This document shows, in pieces, positions 24,992-34,372 of a DNA stretch of 64,000 nucleotides. The translations under genes and the position numbers were made by a program. The DNA is taken from NCBI RefSeq assembly GCF_900102885.1, contig NZ_FNGE01000006.1, forward strand, positions 62,001 to 126,000. Reading direction: 5' to 3'. A model generated the notes under the pieces. That model was given only the letters and a program-made list of their open reading frames with translations, was not told the DNA's origin and made no database searches. Origin of the DNA: Paracoccus chinensis. GTDB taxonomy: Bacteria; Pseudomonadota; Alphaproteobacteria; Rhodobacterales; Rhodobacteraceae. Numbering within the stretch: the first letter of the stretch is position 1; each line of letters opens with the position of its first letter.

Positions 24992-25065
24992 GGGACACCT
25001 GCCTTTGGCTTGCGCGCCGCGACCATAGGCCCCGCGCGCCGAGGCGGCAACCGGGCCGGGAAGCC

Positions 25066-25881
25066 TCAGCCCGCCAGCAGCGCCAGGGCCTGGGCGTGAA
25101 GCTCGGGCGTGGCGGCGGCGATCACGCGCCCGCCCGCATGGGCCGGGCCGCCGGCCCAGTCGGTGACGATGCCGCCCGCGGCCTCGACCACGGCAATGGG
25201 CGCCACGACGTCATAGGGCTGCAGGCCCGCCTCGATCACCAGGTCCACCTGCCCCAGCGCCAGCAGCGCATAGGCATAGCAGTCGAAGCCATAGCGCGTG
25301 AGGCGCACCGCATCCGCCACGCGGCGGAAGGCAGCGGTGTCGTCGGCGCCGCCGACCTCGGGGTAGGTCGTCATCAGCGTGGCCTGCGCCAGCGCGACGC
25401 CCCGGCGCACGGAGAGTTCGCGGTTTCCCTGCGGGGCCGTCACGCCGGCGACTCCGGGGCCGCCCTCGAACCGTTCGCCGGTCCAGGGCTGGTCGATCAA
25501 GCCGTAAACCGCCCCTTGCGCGTCCGTCACCCCGATCAGCACGCCCCAGGTCGGCGCCCCGCACAGATAGGCGCGGGTGCCGTCGATGGGGTCCAGCACC
25601 CAGGTCAGGCCGGTGGTGCCGGGCGTGGGCCCGTATTCCTCGCCGAGAATGGCGTCATGGGGTCGCCGCTCGGCCAGGATCGTGCGCATGGCGCGTTCGC
25701 AAGCGCGGTCGGCCTCGGTTACAGGATCGAAGCCGGTCGCTGCCTTGTTGTCGGGCGCAAGCAGGGGGCTGCGGAAATGCCTCAGCGTCTCGATCCGCGC
25801 AGCATCGGCCAGGGCGGCGGCGGTTTCCCGGATAGCGGCAAGATCCGCATCCGCGATCCGTGCAGGGGAAAGGGTCGGCAT
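25066..25881 (-). CDS. hisN: inositol monophosphatase family protein, probable histidinol-phosphatase
   Basis: This is a Mg2+-dependent phosphomonoesterase of the IMPase fold. In the 271-residue protein the metal motifs are clear: ILGEEYG (Glu), WVLDPIDGTRAYLCG (DPIDGT) and PYDVVAPIAVVEAAGG (the second D site). The sequence KAATGFDPVTEADRACE is typical of HisN-type histidinol-phosphatases, as is the GAPTWG stretch. Activity on other sugar or inositol phosphates cannot be excluded. The start at 25881 is used; another ATG eight codons upstream is possible. Confidence 0.82.
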   Translation of the reverse strand: MPTLSPARIADADLAAIRETAAALADAARIETLRHFRSPLLAPDNKAATGFDPVTEADRACERAMRTILAERRPHDAILGEEYGPTPGTTGLTWVLDPIDGTRAYLCGAPTWGVLIGVTDAQGAVYGLIDQPWTGERFEGGPGVAGVTAPQGNRELSVRRGVALAQATLMTTYPEVGGADDTAAFRRVADAVRLTRYGFDCYAYALLALGQVDLVIEAGLQPYDVVAPIAVVEAAGGIVTDWAGGPAHAGGRVIAAATPELHAQALALLAG

Positions 25882-25971
25882 CGGCACACTCGGCTTGGGC
25901 CGCATCGGTGCGGCGTCAAGCCAGCCTTAGCCGGGCGCGCGCGCCAAGGCCAGCGCGCGCGCCCGTTGCCG

Positions 25972-26325
25972 TCAGGCGGCTTCGGAAAGGACCCGGGCCA
26001 GTTCGAAGATCTGGCGGCGCTGCGGCTCGGGCATCGCGTAATAGGCGCGCACCAGTTGCAGTGCCTCCTTGTCGCCCAGCAGATCCACCTCGGCGTCATG
26101 CGCTTGGTCGCCCAGACCTTCGAAGAAGAACGAAACAGGGACGTCCAGTGCGGCGGCGATGTCCCACAGCCGCGAAGCAGAAACGCGGTTCATCCCCGTT
26201 TCATACTTCTGGATCTGCTGGAACTTGATGCCGACAGCATCGGCCAGCTGCTGCTGAGTCATTCCGACAGTCCAGCGCCGGTGCCGAATCCTCTGTCCGA
26301 CGTGTACATCGACAACATGCTTCAT
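25972..26325 (-). CDS. XRE-family transcriptional regulator (117 aa)
   Basis: This compact chromosomal regulator has its HTH at residues about 10-65 (RIRHRRWTVGMTQQQLADAVGIKFQQIQKYETGMNRVSASRLWDIAAAL). A helical C-terminal part (ALQLVRAYYAMPEPQRRQIFELARVL) follows. The block is strongly conserved in alphaproteobacteria, which suggests a core regulatory role, though the regulon is unknown to me. The ATG at 26325 gives the usual MKH start. The 150 bases to the oxidoreductase gene form a divergent promoter region. Confidence 0.88.
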   Translation of the reverse strand: MKHVVDVHVGQRIRHRRWTVGMTQQQLADAVGIKFQQIQKYETGMNRVSASRLWDIAAALDVPVSFFFEGLGDQAHDAEVDLLGDKEALQLVRAYYAMPEPQRRQIFELARVLSEAA

Positions 26326-26478
26326 CGTTAACCTCACACAATCTATCCTTGCACTAGCGCAGGCAAACGCAATCAGCGAGGATTATCAGCAGGAAAATGG
26401 CCGATTATGTCCAAAAAGATAGGTCCGGAGCGGGCGTTTAACCCTAATTGTCGCGGGGACCCGCAAGAGGTGGAAAGC

Positions 26479-27459
26479 ATGAGCCGAATCATCGAGATCG
26501 CCGAGTCGGGGGCACTGCCCCGGATGGGTCGAAAGGGGCTACGCGACCCCGGTCCCGGAGAGGTGGCCGTGCGCCTTCACGCCGCGGCGCTGAACTTCGC
26601 CGACCTGCTGATGGCCGAGGGACGCTATCAGGACACGCCCCCCACGCCCTTCGTCGCGGGGCTTGAAGGTGCGGGCGAGATCATCGCCGCGGGGTCGGAC
26701 GTGGACCTGCCCGTGGGCGCCCGGGTCGCGGTCGCGGCGCAGGGAACGCTGGCCGATCACGGGGTCTTTTCGGCCAAGGACTGCATTCCGATTCCCGACA
26801 GCATGTCCTGGCGCGACGCGGCCGGCTTCCAGGTCGCCTATGGCACCAGCCACCTGGCGCTGACCGGCCCTGCCCGGCTGCGGGCGGGCGAAACCCTGGC
26901 GGTGCTGGGCGCAGGCGGCGGCGTGGGCCTGACGGCGGTCGAGATCGGCGCCGTTCTGGGCGCGCGCGTGATCGCGGTCGCCCGGGGTGCGGACAAGCTG
27001 GCTGCCGCGCGCGAGGCCGGCGCCGCCGAGACGATCGACAGCGCCGAATGCGAGGACCTGCGCGCCGCGCTGCGCGCCCTGGGCGGCGTGGACGTGGTCT
27101 ATGACGCGGTCGGCGACGCGCCGGGGCTGGCGGCTTTCGGGGCGCTTCGGACAGGCGGGCGGCACCTGGTGATCGGCTTTGCGGGCGGGCGCCCCCCGGC
27201 GCTGCCGCTGAACCATGCGCTGGTCAAGAACATCTCGATCCTCGGCTTCTACTGGGGCGGCTACCGCAAGCTGGACCGGGCGGCGATGCAGGACAGCCTG
27301 CGGGCGCTGTTCGCGCTGCACGCGGCGGGCCGGCTTCGGCCCACCGCCGGCGCGGTCCTGCCGCTGGAACAGGCGCCCGAGGGGTATGAACTGCTGCGCA
27401 GCCGCAAGGCCGTGGGAAAGGTGATCCTGACCATGACCCCCGAGGCCGCCGCCGGATAA
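26479..27459 (+). CDS. zinc-independent quinone oxidoreductase (MDR family, NADPH-dependent)
   Basis: This 326-residue member of the medium-chain reductase superfamily is of the quinone reductase/crotonase-like branch. The GroES-like domain spans residues about 1-120 (AALNFADLLMAEGRYQ, GLEGAGEI). The Rossmann fold has the nucleotide motif VLGAGGGVGLTAVEIGAVLGA near 141-161. The Cys/His zinc ligands of alcohol dehydrogenases are absent. The ATG at 26479 has AGAGGTGG upstream. It is a single gene; the physiological substrate is not evident. Confidence 0.85.
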   Translation: MSRIIEIAESGALPRMGRKGLRDPGPGEVAVRLHAAALNFADLLMAEGRYQDTPPTPFVAGLEGAGEIIAAGSDVDLPVGARVAVAAQGTLADHGVFSAKDCIPIPDSMSWRDAAGFQVAYGTSHLALTGPARLRAGETLAVLGAGGGVGLTAVEIGAVLGARVIAVARGADKLAAAREAGAAETIDSAECEDLRAALRALGGVDVVYDAVGDAPGLAAFGALRTGGRHLVIGFAGGRPPALPLNHALVKNISILGFYWGGYRKLDRAAMQDSLRALFALHAAGRLRPTAGAVLPLEQAPEGYELLRSRKAVGKVILTMTPEAAAG

Positions 27460-27599
27460 GGCGGGCCCCGTTCAAGAACATGTCAAGGTCTTGGAAATTC
27501 GGTCCGAAAGCCCTGCCGGCGGTTGATAAAAAGGGGCAGAGTTCCGATATTCCCCACACGAGGACCGGCCCCTGCCGGACCGTCCAAGAGGGAACACTG

Positions 27600-28343
27600 A
27601 TGGTCGACTACAACACGATCCGCCGCCCGGCCACGACGGCCAACCGTGCTGCGGTCTATGACGAGGGCCTGCGGGCCTACATGAACAAGGTCTACGGCCT
27701 GATGACCGTGGGCATGCTGGTCACGGCCGTCGTGGCCTGGAGCTTTGCGCAGATGGCCGGTGGCCCGGGCGCCTGGACCGAGTTCGGGCGCGTGATCTAC
27801 ACGACGCCGGTGCGCTGGGTCATCATGCTGCTGCCGCTGGTGATGGTCTTCGCCTTCGGCGCGGCGCTGAACCGGCTGTCGACCCAGGGCGCGACCCTGC
27901 TGTTTTACGCCTTCGCCGCGGCGATGGGCGCCTCCGTCAGCTCGATCTTCCTGCGCTACACCGGCAGCTCGATCGCCATGACCTTCGTGGCAACCGCCGC
28001 GGGCTTCGCGGGCCTGTCGCTTTACGGCTACACGACCAAGCGCGACCTGAGCGCGATGGGCCGCTTCCTGATGATCGGCCTGATCGGCCTGATCGTGGCG
28101 ATGCTGGTCAACCTGTTCGTGGGCTCCAGCGCGGTGAACTTCGCCATCTCGGTGATCGGCGTGCTGATCTTCGCCGGCCTGACTGCCTATGACACCCAGA
28201 ACATCAAGAACACCTACCTGGAGTTGGCGAACTCGGACGCCGACTTCCTGGGCAAGTCGGCGATCATGGGTGCGCTGACGCTGTACCTGGATTTCCTGAA
28301 CCTGTTCACCTTCCTGCTGAGCTTCATGGGCCAGCAGGAGTGA
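27600..28343 (+). CDS. Bax inhibitor-1/YccA family membrane protein
   Basis: The 247-residue integral membrane protein has about seven spans. It carries the BI-1 signature, with FAGLTAYDTQNIKN near residues 198-211, whose Asp is central to proton or calcium leak in studied relatives. The N-terminal cytoplasmic segment is MVDYNTIRRPATTANRAAVYDEGLRAYM. AGAGGG lies nine bases before the ATG. It is a single gene followed by a strong terminator. Confidence 0.92.
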   Translation: MVDYNTIRRPATTANRAAVYDEGLRAYMNKVYGLMTVGMLVTAVVAWSFAQMAGGPGAWTEFGRVIYTTPVRWVIMLLPLVMVFAFGAALNRLSTQGATLLFYAFAAAMGASVSSIFLRYTGSSIAMTFVATAAGFAGLSLYGYTTKRDLSAMGRFLMIGLIGLIVAMLVNLFVGSSAVNFAISVIGVLIFAGLTAYDTQNIKNTYLELANSDADFLGKSAIMGALTLYLDFLNLFTFLLSFMGQQE

Positions 28344-28361
28344 TCCCTGCCTGATCGACGG

Positions 28362-28391
28362 AAAAGGGCCGGCCCAGCGCCGGCCCTTTTT
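28362..28391 (+). terminator. Rho-independent terminator after the BI-1 family gene
   Basis: GGGCCGGC and GCCGGCCC pair around a CCAGC loop, with AAAA before and TTTTT after. The A and T runs allow it to work in both directions, so it may also stop the convergent glycosyltransferase transcript. Confidence 0.9.
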
Positions 28392-28415
28392 CATGGGAGG
28401 GACGCCAGCCCGGCC

Positions 28416-29282
28416 TCAGAAGACCGTCTCGAAACGCTCGGGGATGCGGTGAAGCTCCTTGCGAAGCCAGCCCTTGCGCTTCCAGAAGCCCTGCTCGTCC
28501 TGGCTTGCCGAGGACAGCCATTTCGCCCGATCCTTCCTGAAGCGGATCCTCTTCATCGGCTCGGACGCCTTGATCGCATAACGCTCGAACTCGTTGGTGC
28601 GCTGCCAGCTCGGTCCCCCCAGGCCCTCGATGACCTTGCCGGTTCCGGGGTCCGTGACCATCGCCCTGCGGTTGGCCGAGCGTTCCTGGTAGACCCCCCT
28701 GTCGAACAGCCGCAGGTGAAACAGAACGAGATCCTCCGAAAGGAAGACCTCGGACTTGTCCGAGTAATGCCCGCCCTTGCTCCAGTTGATCGGCTCGGAC
28801 GTGATGCAAGGCTTGGAATAAGGCGCGCTCGAGCAGACGAAGCTGCGCTGCGACAGGATCGGCCGCGATAGGTCGATGGGCGGCAGGTCCAGTTCCGCGG
28901 GTTCGACCACGTCGACACCGTAGGGAGAGATCACCGCCTCGGTCCTGTTCAGGACATGCTCGACCGGGTCGCTTCCGTTCTTCGGGTCCAGCGCGATGAT
29001 CTCGTCCACGTCCGTGTAGATCACCCGCTCGAACATGAAGGTCAGGCTGGAGGCCAGCCTAGACAGCATCCGCCAGCGGTCCGCCTCGAGATCCACATGC
29101 ACCGGAGGGCGCGCGATGCGGATCGTGTTGCAGCCCCTCGCCATCTCCTCGTAGTGGTCGTGGTTGGCGTGGGTCAGGACATAAAGGTTGCTGCGCGGAA
29201 GGAAGCGCTCCCAGTAGGCCAGCCAGATTTTCAGGTAGATGTCATCGTCATAGACCATCGTCAGAATGGCGATCGGCTTCAT
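28416..29282 (-). CDS. glycosyltransferase family 2-like protein
   Basis: The 288-residue protein starts MKPIAILTMVYDDDIYLKIWLAYW and carries the Asp-rich metal/nucleotide motif IYTDVDEIIALDP near residues 88-100. This is the pattern of GT-A enzymes of the Glyco_tranf_2_4 type. Basic and aromatic residues fill the C-terminus (WKRKGWLRKELHRIPERFE), which could touch membrane or polymer. It is coupled (ATGA) to a pyruvyl transferase gene, so it probably builds or decorates a surface polysaccharide. Donor and acceptor are unknown. Confidence 0.75.
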   Translation of the reverse strand: MKPIAILTMVYDDDIYLKIWLAYWERFLPRSNLYVLTHANHDHYEEMARGCNTIRIARPPVHVDLEADRWRMLSRLASSLTFMFERVIYTDVDEIIALDPKNGSDPVEHVLNRTEAVISPYGVDVVEPAELDLPPIDLSRPILSQRSFVCSSAPYSKPCITSEPINWSKGGHYSDKSEVFLSEDLVLFHLRLFDRGVYQERSANRRAMVTDPGTGKVIEGLGGPSWQRTNEFERYAIKASEPMKRIRFRKDRAKWLSSASQDEQGFWKRKGWLRKELHRIPERFETVF

Positions 29283-30136
29283 GACGCACTCGCGGTCGGA
29301 AGCTCGGCAGCGAACGGGCTGTAGTCCTGGGAAAAGGTCACATTCGGGAAGGCCTGCTTCAGGGACGCTTCGTAGATCGACCGGTTTTTGAAGTAGGAAT
29401 TGGCGTAAAGATGCACCCGCCGCCCCATCATCGCGGCGGCGATCGAGACATGCAGACGGTTCGTGTGGATCGTCTCGAAACGGGCGATGGCCTCCAGGAA
29501 GGCCGCCATCGGAGTGCTTTCTGTCCCCTCGGCTGAGATGTCCCGGTTGTCCGGAGGGAGCGCCATTCCTTCGACCTTCTCGACGTCGCGCCGGAAGAAG
29601 AAGCCGGTGCCGGAACCTTCTCCCTGACACGCGATCCGCCCGAGGCTCAGCGCCATGTCGTGGCAGAACACGGACCTGGGCGCGAATTCGATGGAACCAC
29701 TTTCGTCGCGGCGGAACAGGATGTCGGACTTGCGGAAACCCAGCTTGCGGCGCGGGACCGCGAAGGTATGGGGCAGCACCAGGATCCGCTCGGACCGCTC
29801 GACCAGGGCGGGAATGCGGCGGTGCATGTGGTACTTGTTCAGGAAGGCCCCGCCCCCGCTGTAGACCATCCGCACCTTCGCGCCGGAACACGCCTGCCGC
29901 AGTTCCTCGACCGACAACGACACGGCGCTTGCCACGGGAATGCTGACATGGCGGAAGCCGTTCTGCCGGAAGAACCGCTCGGTCGCATAGCGGATCAGCC
30001 CGTCGCCCCAGTTTCCCCTATTGACGACGAAGACGAAGGTTTCGTCCTCGGCGAAGTTCCGCAGTGTTTCTTCCAGCCTGATGAACTCGATGGCCCCGGC
30101 AAGACCGGAGGGCTGAAAGCGCTCGGCATCCGTCAC
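29279..30136 (-). CDS. polysaccharide pyruvyl transferase family protein
   Basis: The 285-residue protein has the PS_pyruv_trans pattern: VNRGNWGDGLIRYATERFF near the N-terminus, the loop VYSGGGAFLNKYHMHRR, and the late TIHTNRLHVSIAAAMMGRRVHLYANSYFKN, which matches the conserved RxH region of the family. These enzymes add ketal pyruvate to sugars of exopolysaccharides. The GTG at 30136 is taken as the start because GGAGG lies six bases upstream; upstream TTG and GTG codons lack such a site. It forms a two-gene unit with the glycosyltransferase. Confidence 0.78.
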   Translation of the reverse strand: MTDAERFQPSGLAGAIEFIRLEETLRNFAEDETFVFVVNRGNWGDGLIRYATERFFRQNGFRHVSIPVASAVSLSVEELRQACSGAKVRMVYSGGGAFLNKYHMHRRIPALVERSERILVLPHTFAVPRRKLGFRKSDILFRRDESGSIEFAPRSVFCHDMALSLGRIACQGEGSGTGFFFRRDVEKVEGMALPPDNRDISAEGTESTPMAAFLEAIARFETIHTNRLHVSIAAAMMGRRVHLYANSYFKNRSIYEASLKQAFPNVTFSQDYSPFAAELPTASAS

Positions 30137-30246
30137 CCGGTTCCTCCGCGGTTCGGTGACAGCCACCAAGGCAGGGCCGTCCCTGTCGCACCTCGGATGA
30201 CGCTAGCACCTTGACAGGCTTTTTCAACCTTGCAGCGGCGGCGTGC

Positions 30247-30323
30247 TGGCGACCCCGGGAGGGCTCGAACCCCCAACCTTGGACTTAGAAGGTCCCTGCT
30301 CTATCCAGTTGAGCTACGGGGCC
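30247..30323 (-). tRNA. tRNA-Arg (anticodon TCT)
   Basis: The 77-base minus-strand sequence folds as a cloverleaf. The acceptor is GGCCCCG paired with CGGGGTC, the D arm is AGCTC/GAGC, and the anticodon loop is CTTCTAA. The T loop is TTCGAGC, the discriminator is G and CCA is encoded. The outermost anticodon-stem pair appears to be G-A, a minor oddity. Confidence 0.93.
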
Positions 30324-30371
30324 GCGCAGCCCCGTGATTGCGGCAAAGCGGGCAGCGACGCAAGGCGGAAG

Positions 30372-30854
30372 CTAGAGCGGTCGGCTCATGAAGACGCTGT
30401 TCGGGTCGGGGCCATAGCCCTCGAAGGGGCCGCATTCCGCGAGACCCGCCCCGGCATAAAGCGCGCGGGCGGCGCGGAAGCTGTCCTGCGCCCCTGTTTC
30501 CAGCGACAGGCGCGTCATGCCGCTGTCGCGCGCCTGTGCCACCAGGGCTTCAAGCATCAGGCGCGACAGGCCCTGCCCCCGGCGTTCGGCCAGGACATGC
30601 ATCGACTTGATCTCGCCGTGATCCGCGGACAGCCGCTTCAGGGCGCCCATGCCGACCGGCTCGCCCGCCTCGCGCATCACAAGGAAAGTGATGCAGGGCG
30701 AGACGAGATCCTCGCGCGGCAGCATGTGGATCGACTCGGGCGGCGTATCGGCATGCATCGCCTGCACATGCCGCGCAAACAGCAGGTCGAGGTCCGGCGA
30801 CAGCGGGCTTTCGGCCGCGATCGCGACCGTCCCTTGGTCCCTCAATGCGTCCAC
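30372..30854 (-). CDS. GNAT family N-acetyltransferase
   Basis: The 160-residue protein has the GNAT fold pattern, with the acetyl-CoA loop [23 protein letters not shown] near residues 85-107 (R-R-G-Q-G-L). The late strand-helix part ends in [19 protein letters not shown]. It resembles the PhnO/YsnE group acting on small molecules or peptides; the substrate is unknown. A GTG at 30854 overlaps the end of the NDUFS4-like gene upstream, so the two are probably co-transcribed. Confidence 0.85.
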   Translation of the reverse strand: MDALRDQGTVAIAAESPLSPDLDLLFARHVQAMHADTPPESIHMLPREDLVSPCITFLVMREAGEPVGMGALKRLSADHGEIKSMHVLAERRGQGLSRLMLEALVAQARDSGMTRLSLETGAQDSFRAARALYAGAGLAECGPFEGYGPDPNSVFMSRPL

Positions 30855-31153
30855 GGCAGGCGGCGGTCGGTGGCGAAGTTCTCGCCATAGCCGCGCGGAC
30901 GGATGTTGGGCGCGCGGGGCTTCGGCTCGGTCACGATGTAGTCCAGCCCCTTGGCCTTCGCATAGGCCTCGGCCTCGGCGCGGGTGTCGAAGCGCAGGCG
31001 CACCTGGGCCTGGGTGTCATCCGAGGTGGTCCATCCCATCAACGGGTCGAGCGACGGATGGTCCTCGCGGGCGAACTCGAGCACCCAGCCCTTGCTGCGG
31101 GCGACGCCGGACTGCATGGCATTGCGGGACGGCTGGTAGATGCGGACGCGCAT
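30842..31153 (-). CDS. NDUFS4-like NADH dehydrogenase accessory subunit (ETC complex I family)
   Basis: The 103-residue protein matches the bacterial homologue of the mitochondrial complex I 18-kDa subunit. It contains [25 protein letters not shown], then [37 protein letters not shown] and the terminal [12 protein letters not shown]. In Paracoccus and relatives it is a supernumerary subunit of the membrane NADH:quinone oxidoreductase. It is not next to nuo genes here. Its stop overlaps the GNAT start. Confidence 0.92.
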   Translation of the reverse strand: MRVRIYQPSRNAMQSGVARSKGWVLEFAREDHPSLDPLMGWTTSDDTQAQVRLRFDTRAEAEAYAKAKGLDYIVTEPKPRAPNIRPRGYGENFATDRRLPWTH

Positions 31154-31287
31154 GGGTTCCCCTTCGGCGGCTTGACGCGGGCTGGCCTCTTTTGGCGCAG
31201 GTCGCGGCCGCGATCAAGCCGCCCAAGGGGAACGGCGCGGTGGTCCGGGGCGTTGACCCGACGCAAGGACAGACAGGAGAATCCTCG

Positions 31288-32055
31288 ATGACCCGTTCCC
31301 GCGCAGAAACCCGCGCCCTGCCTCATCCTCAAGCCCTTGGCGTGCTGATGCTGGGCGCGGCACTGGCCCTGATTCCCTTTGCAGGCCATGCGCAGACGGC
31401 GCAGCCCGCCGATGCCGCAGCCGGGCAGGCCGCGCCGATCGAGAACGCCTCGCCCGCCGCGACCACCACCGGGCAATCCGCCGGAGGGGCGACGACAACC
31501 GACACCGGTGGAAACGACACCTCGGGCCAGGCAGGGGGCGCCTCCGGCCAGGCGGCTTCGGGATCGGCGGCTCAGGGAGCAGCGGGCTACGGCACGGGCC
31601 AGCTTCGGCAGGCAGGCGGGGTCCTGCGCAACGCCGAGGGCGGCGACATGGGCACCGTCCTTGTCACGGAAACCGAGTCGGGCGTGATGCATTTCGTCCT
31701 CGACATGGCCGAAGGCGCCTTGCCTGCGGGTGCCCAGCGCGCGATTCACATTCACGAGAACGGCGTCTGCGAAGGGCCGACCTTCGAAAGCGCCGGCGGC
31801 CATCTTCCGGGCGACAAGGAACATGGCGTGCATTCGGCGAATGGCCCGCATCCCGGCGACCTGCCCAACATCACCATGGGCGCCGCGGGCGCGCTGCATA
31901 CCGAGTATTTCCTGCCGGGCGTGCTGATGGACCAGATCATGGACGACAACGGCTCGGCCGTGATCATCCATGCCGAGGTGGACGACTACACCTCCCCGCC
32001 TTCGGGGAATGCGGGCGACCGCATCGCCTGCGCGGTGCTTGAACTGGAAAACTGA
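31288..32055 (+). CDS. sodC: periplasmic Cu/Zn superoxide dismutase with a low-complexity N-terminal linker
   Basis: This enzyme dismutates superoxide outside the cytoplasm. In the 255-residue protein a signal peptide (cleavage after about residue 35, AGHAQ) is followed by an Ala/Gly/Thr/Gln-rich linker to about residue 105, then the SOD domain. Metal ligands are present: IHIHENG (two His), AGGHLPGDKEHG (bridging and Zn His), GPHPGDLPN (Zn His and Asp) and IIHAEVDDY (Cu His). The Cys pair (GVCEG, IACAV) and the catalytic Arg (GNAGDR) are also there. The linker may tether or space the enzyme. It stands alone with its own ribosome-binding site. Confidence 0.92.
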   Translation: MTRSRAETRALPHPQALGVLMLGAALALIPFAGHAQTAQPADAAAGQAAPIENASPAATTTGQSAGGATTTDTGGNDTSGQAGGASGQAASGSAAQGAAGYGTGQLRQAGGVLRNAEGGDMGTVLVTETESGVMHFVLDMAEGALPAGAQRAIHIHENGVCEGPTFESAGGHLPGDKEHGVHSANGPHPGDLPNITMGAAGALHTEYFLPGVLMDQIMDDNGSAVIIHAEVDDYTSPPSGNAGDRIACAVLELEN

Positions 32056-32077
32056 CGCCTGCACCGGGACCACGCGG

Positions 32078-32105
32078 GGGCCGCCTTCCGGGGCGGCCCT
32101 CTGCC
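32078..32105 (+). terminator. probable terminator after sodC
   Basis: GGGCCGCC (32078-32085) and GGCGGCCC (32092-32099) form an eight-base stem, followed by TCTGCCTT rather than a clean T-run. It lies 22 bases past the sodC stop. Confidence 0.5.
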
Positions 32106-32163
32106 TTGAAGCGGACAGGCCCTCGCCCCATGTTCCGTGATCGCCCCTACCCCCAGGATCGTC

Positions 32164-34353
32164 ATGGCCCACAACAACACGAACGCCCCGATGCCCATGC
32201 TGCTGCAGCCCCAGCGCCGGGCGAAGCTGGAAGGCGGCAAGCGCTTCGTAATGCAAAGCGAGTTTTCCCCCGCGGGCGACCAGCCCACTGCCATTGCCGA
32301 ACTGGCCCAGGGCGTGCTGAACGGCGAACGGGACCAGGTGCTGCTGGGCGCGACGGGCACCGGCAAGACCTACACCATGGCCAAGGTGATCGAGGAAACG
32401 CAGCGCCCGGCGATCATCCTCGCCCCGAACAAGACGCTGGCCGCGCAGCTTTACGGCGAGTTCAAGGGCTTCTTTCCCGACAACGCGGTGGAATATTTCG
32501 TCAGCTACTACGACTACTACCAGCCCGAGGCCTACGTCCCCCGCAGCGACACCTATATCGAGAAGGAATCGCAGATCAACGAGGCCATCGACCGGATGCG
32601 CCACTCGGCGACCCGGGCGCTCTTGGAACGCGACGACGTCATTATCGTGGCCTCGGTCAGCTGCATCTACGGCATCGGCTCGGTCGAGACCTACTCGGCC
32701 ATGACGCAGGACATGATCGTGGGCCAGTCCTACGACCAGCGCGGCTTCATCAATGAACTGGTGGCGCAGCAATACAAGCGGCTGGACACGGCCTTCCAGC
32801 GCGGTGCCTTCCGGGTGCGCGGCGACGTGGTCGAGGTCTGGCCCGCCCACCTTGAGGACCGCGCCTGGCGCTTTTCTTTCTTCGGGAACGAGCTTGAGGC
32901 CATCGTCGAGTTCGACCCCCTGACCGGCGCGCGCGAGGGCGATTACAAGCAGATCCGCATCTACGCCAACAGCCACTACGTCACCCCGCGCCCGACGTTG
33001 CAGCAGGCAACCAAGGGGATACGACAGGAACTTGACGCACGGCTGAAACAACTGAACGACGAGGGCAAGCTGCTGGAAGCCCAGCGACTTGAGCAACGCA
33101 CGAACTTCGACCTCGAGATGCTCGAGGCGACCGGCGTCTGCAACGGCATCGAGAACTACTCGCGCTACCTGACCGGCCGCGCGCCGGGCGAGCCGCCGCC
33201 GACCCTGTTCGAGTTCATCCCCGACAATGCCATCGTCTTCGCCGACGAAAGCCATGTCAGCGTGCCGCAGATCGGCGGGATGTATCGCGGCGACTTCCGG
33301 CGCAAGTTCACGCTGGCCGAGTTCGGCTTCCGCCTGCCCTCCTGCATGGACAACCGTCCGCTGAAGTTTGAGGAATGGGACGCGATGCGCCCACAGTCGG
33401 TCTTCGTCTCGGCCACGCCGGGCCAGTGGGAACTGGACCAGTCCGGCGGCGTCTTCACCGAGCAGGTGATCCGCCCGACCGGTCTTCTGGACCCGGTGAT
33501 CGAGATCCGGCCTGTCGAAACACAGGTGGATGACCTGCTGGACGAGGTGCGCCATGTCTCGAAACAGGGCTATCGCACGCTGGTCACCACCCTGACCAAG
33601 CGCATGGCCGAGGACCTGACCGAATACCTGCACGAACAGGGCATCCGCGTCCGCTACATGCATTCCGACATCGACACGATCGAGCGGATCGAGATCCTGC
33701 GCGACCTACGGCTGGGCGCTTATGATGTTCTGGTGGGCATCAACTTGCTTCGCGAAGGGCTTGATATTCCTGAATGCGGCCTTGTCGCGATCCTCGACGC
33801 GGACAAGGAGGGCTTCCTGCGGTCCGAGACCTCGCTGATCCAGACGATCGGCCGCGCGGCCCGGAACGTCGATGGCCGCGTCATCATGTATGCCGACCGC
33901 ATCACCGGCAGCATGGAACGCGCCATGCGCGAAACGGAACGCCGCCGTGCCAAGCAGCAGGCCTATAACGAGGCGCATGGCATCACCCCCCAGACCGTCC
34001 GCAAGAACGTGGACGACGTGCTGGCTGGGCTGTGGCAGGGCGACACCGACCAGTCGCGGATCACGACCAAGGTGGACAAGCCCTTGGTCGGATCGAACCT
34101 GCAGGCGCATCTGGACGCGTTGCGCACGCAGATGCGCAAGGCTGCCGAGAATCTCGAGTTCGAGGAAGCCGCCCGCCTGCGCGACGAGGTCAAGCGGCTG
34201 GAGGCAGTCGAACTGGTCGTGTCCGACGACCCGCTGGCCCGCCAGACCGCCGTCGAGGAAGCGGCCGAGGCCGCCGTCCGCGCCCAAGGCCGCTCGACTG
34301 CGGGCCGAGCAGGTCAGCGGGGCGGCAACAAGCGCAGCAAGCGGCGGGGCTGA
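32164..34353 (+). CDS. uvrB: excinuclease ABC subunit B
   Basis: UvrB is the helicase-like damage-verification subunit of nucleotide excision repair, working with UvrA and UvrC. The 729-residue protein shows Walker A GATGTGKT, the beta-hairpin region [16 protein letters not shown]-like DESHVS, helicase motifs V-VI ([15 protein letters not shown]) and a C-terminal UVR domain ([24 protein letters not shown]). The ATG at 32164 has AGGA upstream. A basic tail ([10 protein letters not shown]) follows the UVR domain. No LexA box was clearly seen in the short upstream region. Confidence 0.96.
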   Translation: MAHNNTNAPMPMLLQPQRRAKLEGGKRFVMQSEFSPAGDQPTAIAELAQGVLNGERDQVLLGATGTGKTYTMAKVIEETQRPAIILAPNKTLAAQLYGEFKGFFPDNAVEYFVSYYDYYQPEAYVPRSDTYIEKESQINEAIDRMRHSATRALLERDDVIIVASVSCIYGIGSVETYSAMTQDMIVGQSYDQRGFINELVAQQYKRLDTAFQRGAFRVRGDVVEVWPAHLEDRAWRFSFFGNELEAIVEFDPLTGAREGDYKQIRIYANSHYVTPRPTLQQATKGIRQELDARLKQLNDEGKLLEAQRLEQRTNFDLEMLEATGVCNGIENYSRYLTGRAPGEPPPTLFEFIPDNAIVFADESHVSVPQIGGMYRGDFRRKFTLAEFGFRLPSCMDNRPLKFEEWDAMRPQSVFVSATPGQWELDQSGGVFTEQVIRPTGLLDPVIEIRPVETQVDDLLDEVRHVSKQGYRTLVTTLTKRMAEDLTEYLHEQGIRVRYMHSDIDTIERIEILRDLRLGAYDVLVGINLLREGLDIPECGLVAILDADKEGFLRSETSLIQTIGRAARNVDGRVIMYADRITGSMERAMRETERRRAKQQAYNEAHGITPQTVRKNVDDVLAGLWQGDTDQSRITTKVDKPLVGSNLQAHLDALRTQMRKAAENLEFEEAARLRDEVKRLEAVELVVSDDPLARQTAVEEAAEAAVRAQGRSTAGRAGQRGGNKRSKRRG

Positions 34354-34372
34354 CCCGCCCCTGCGACTACGG

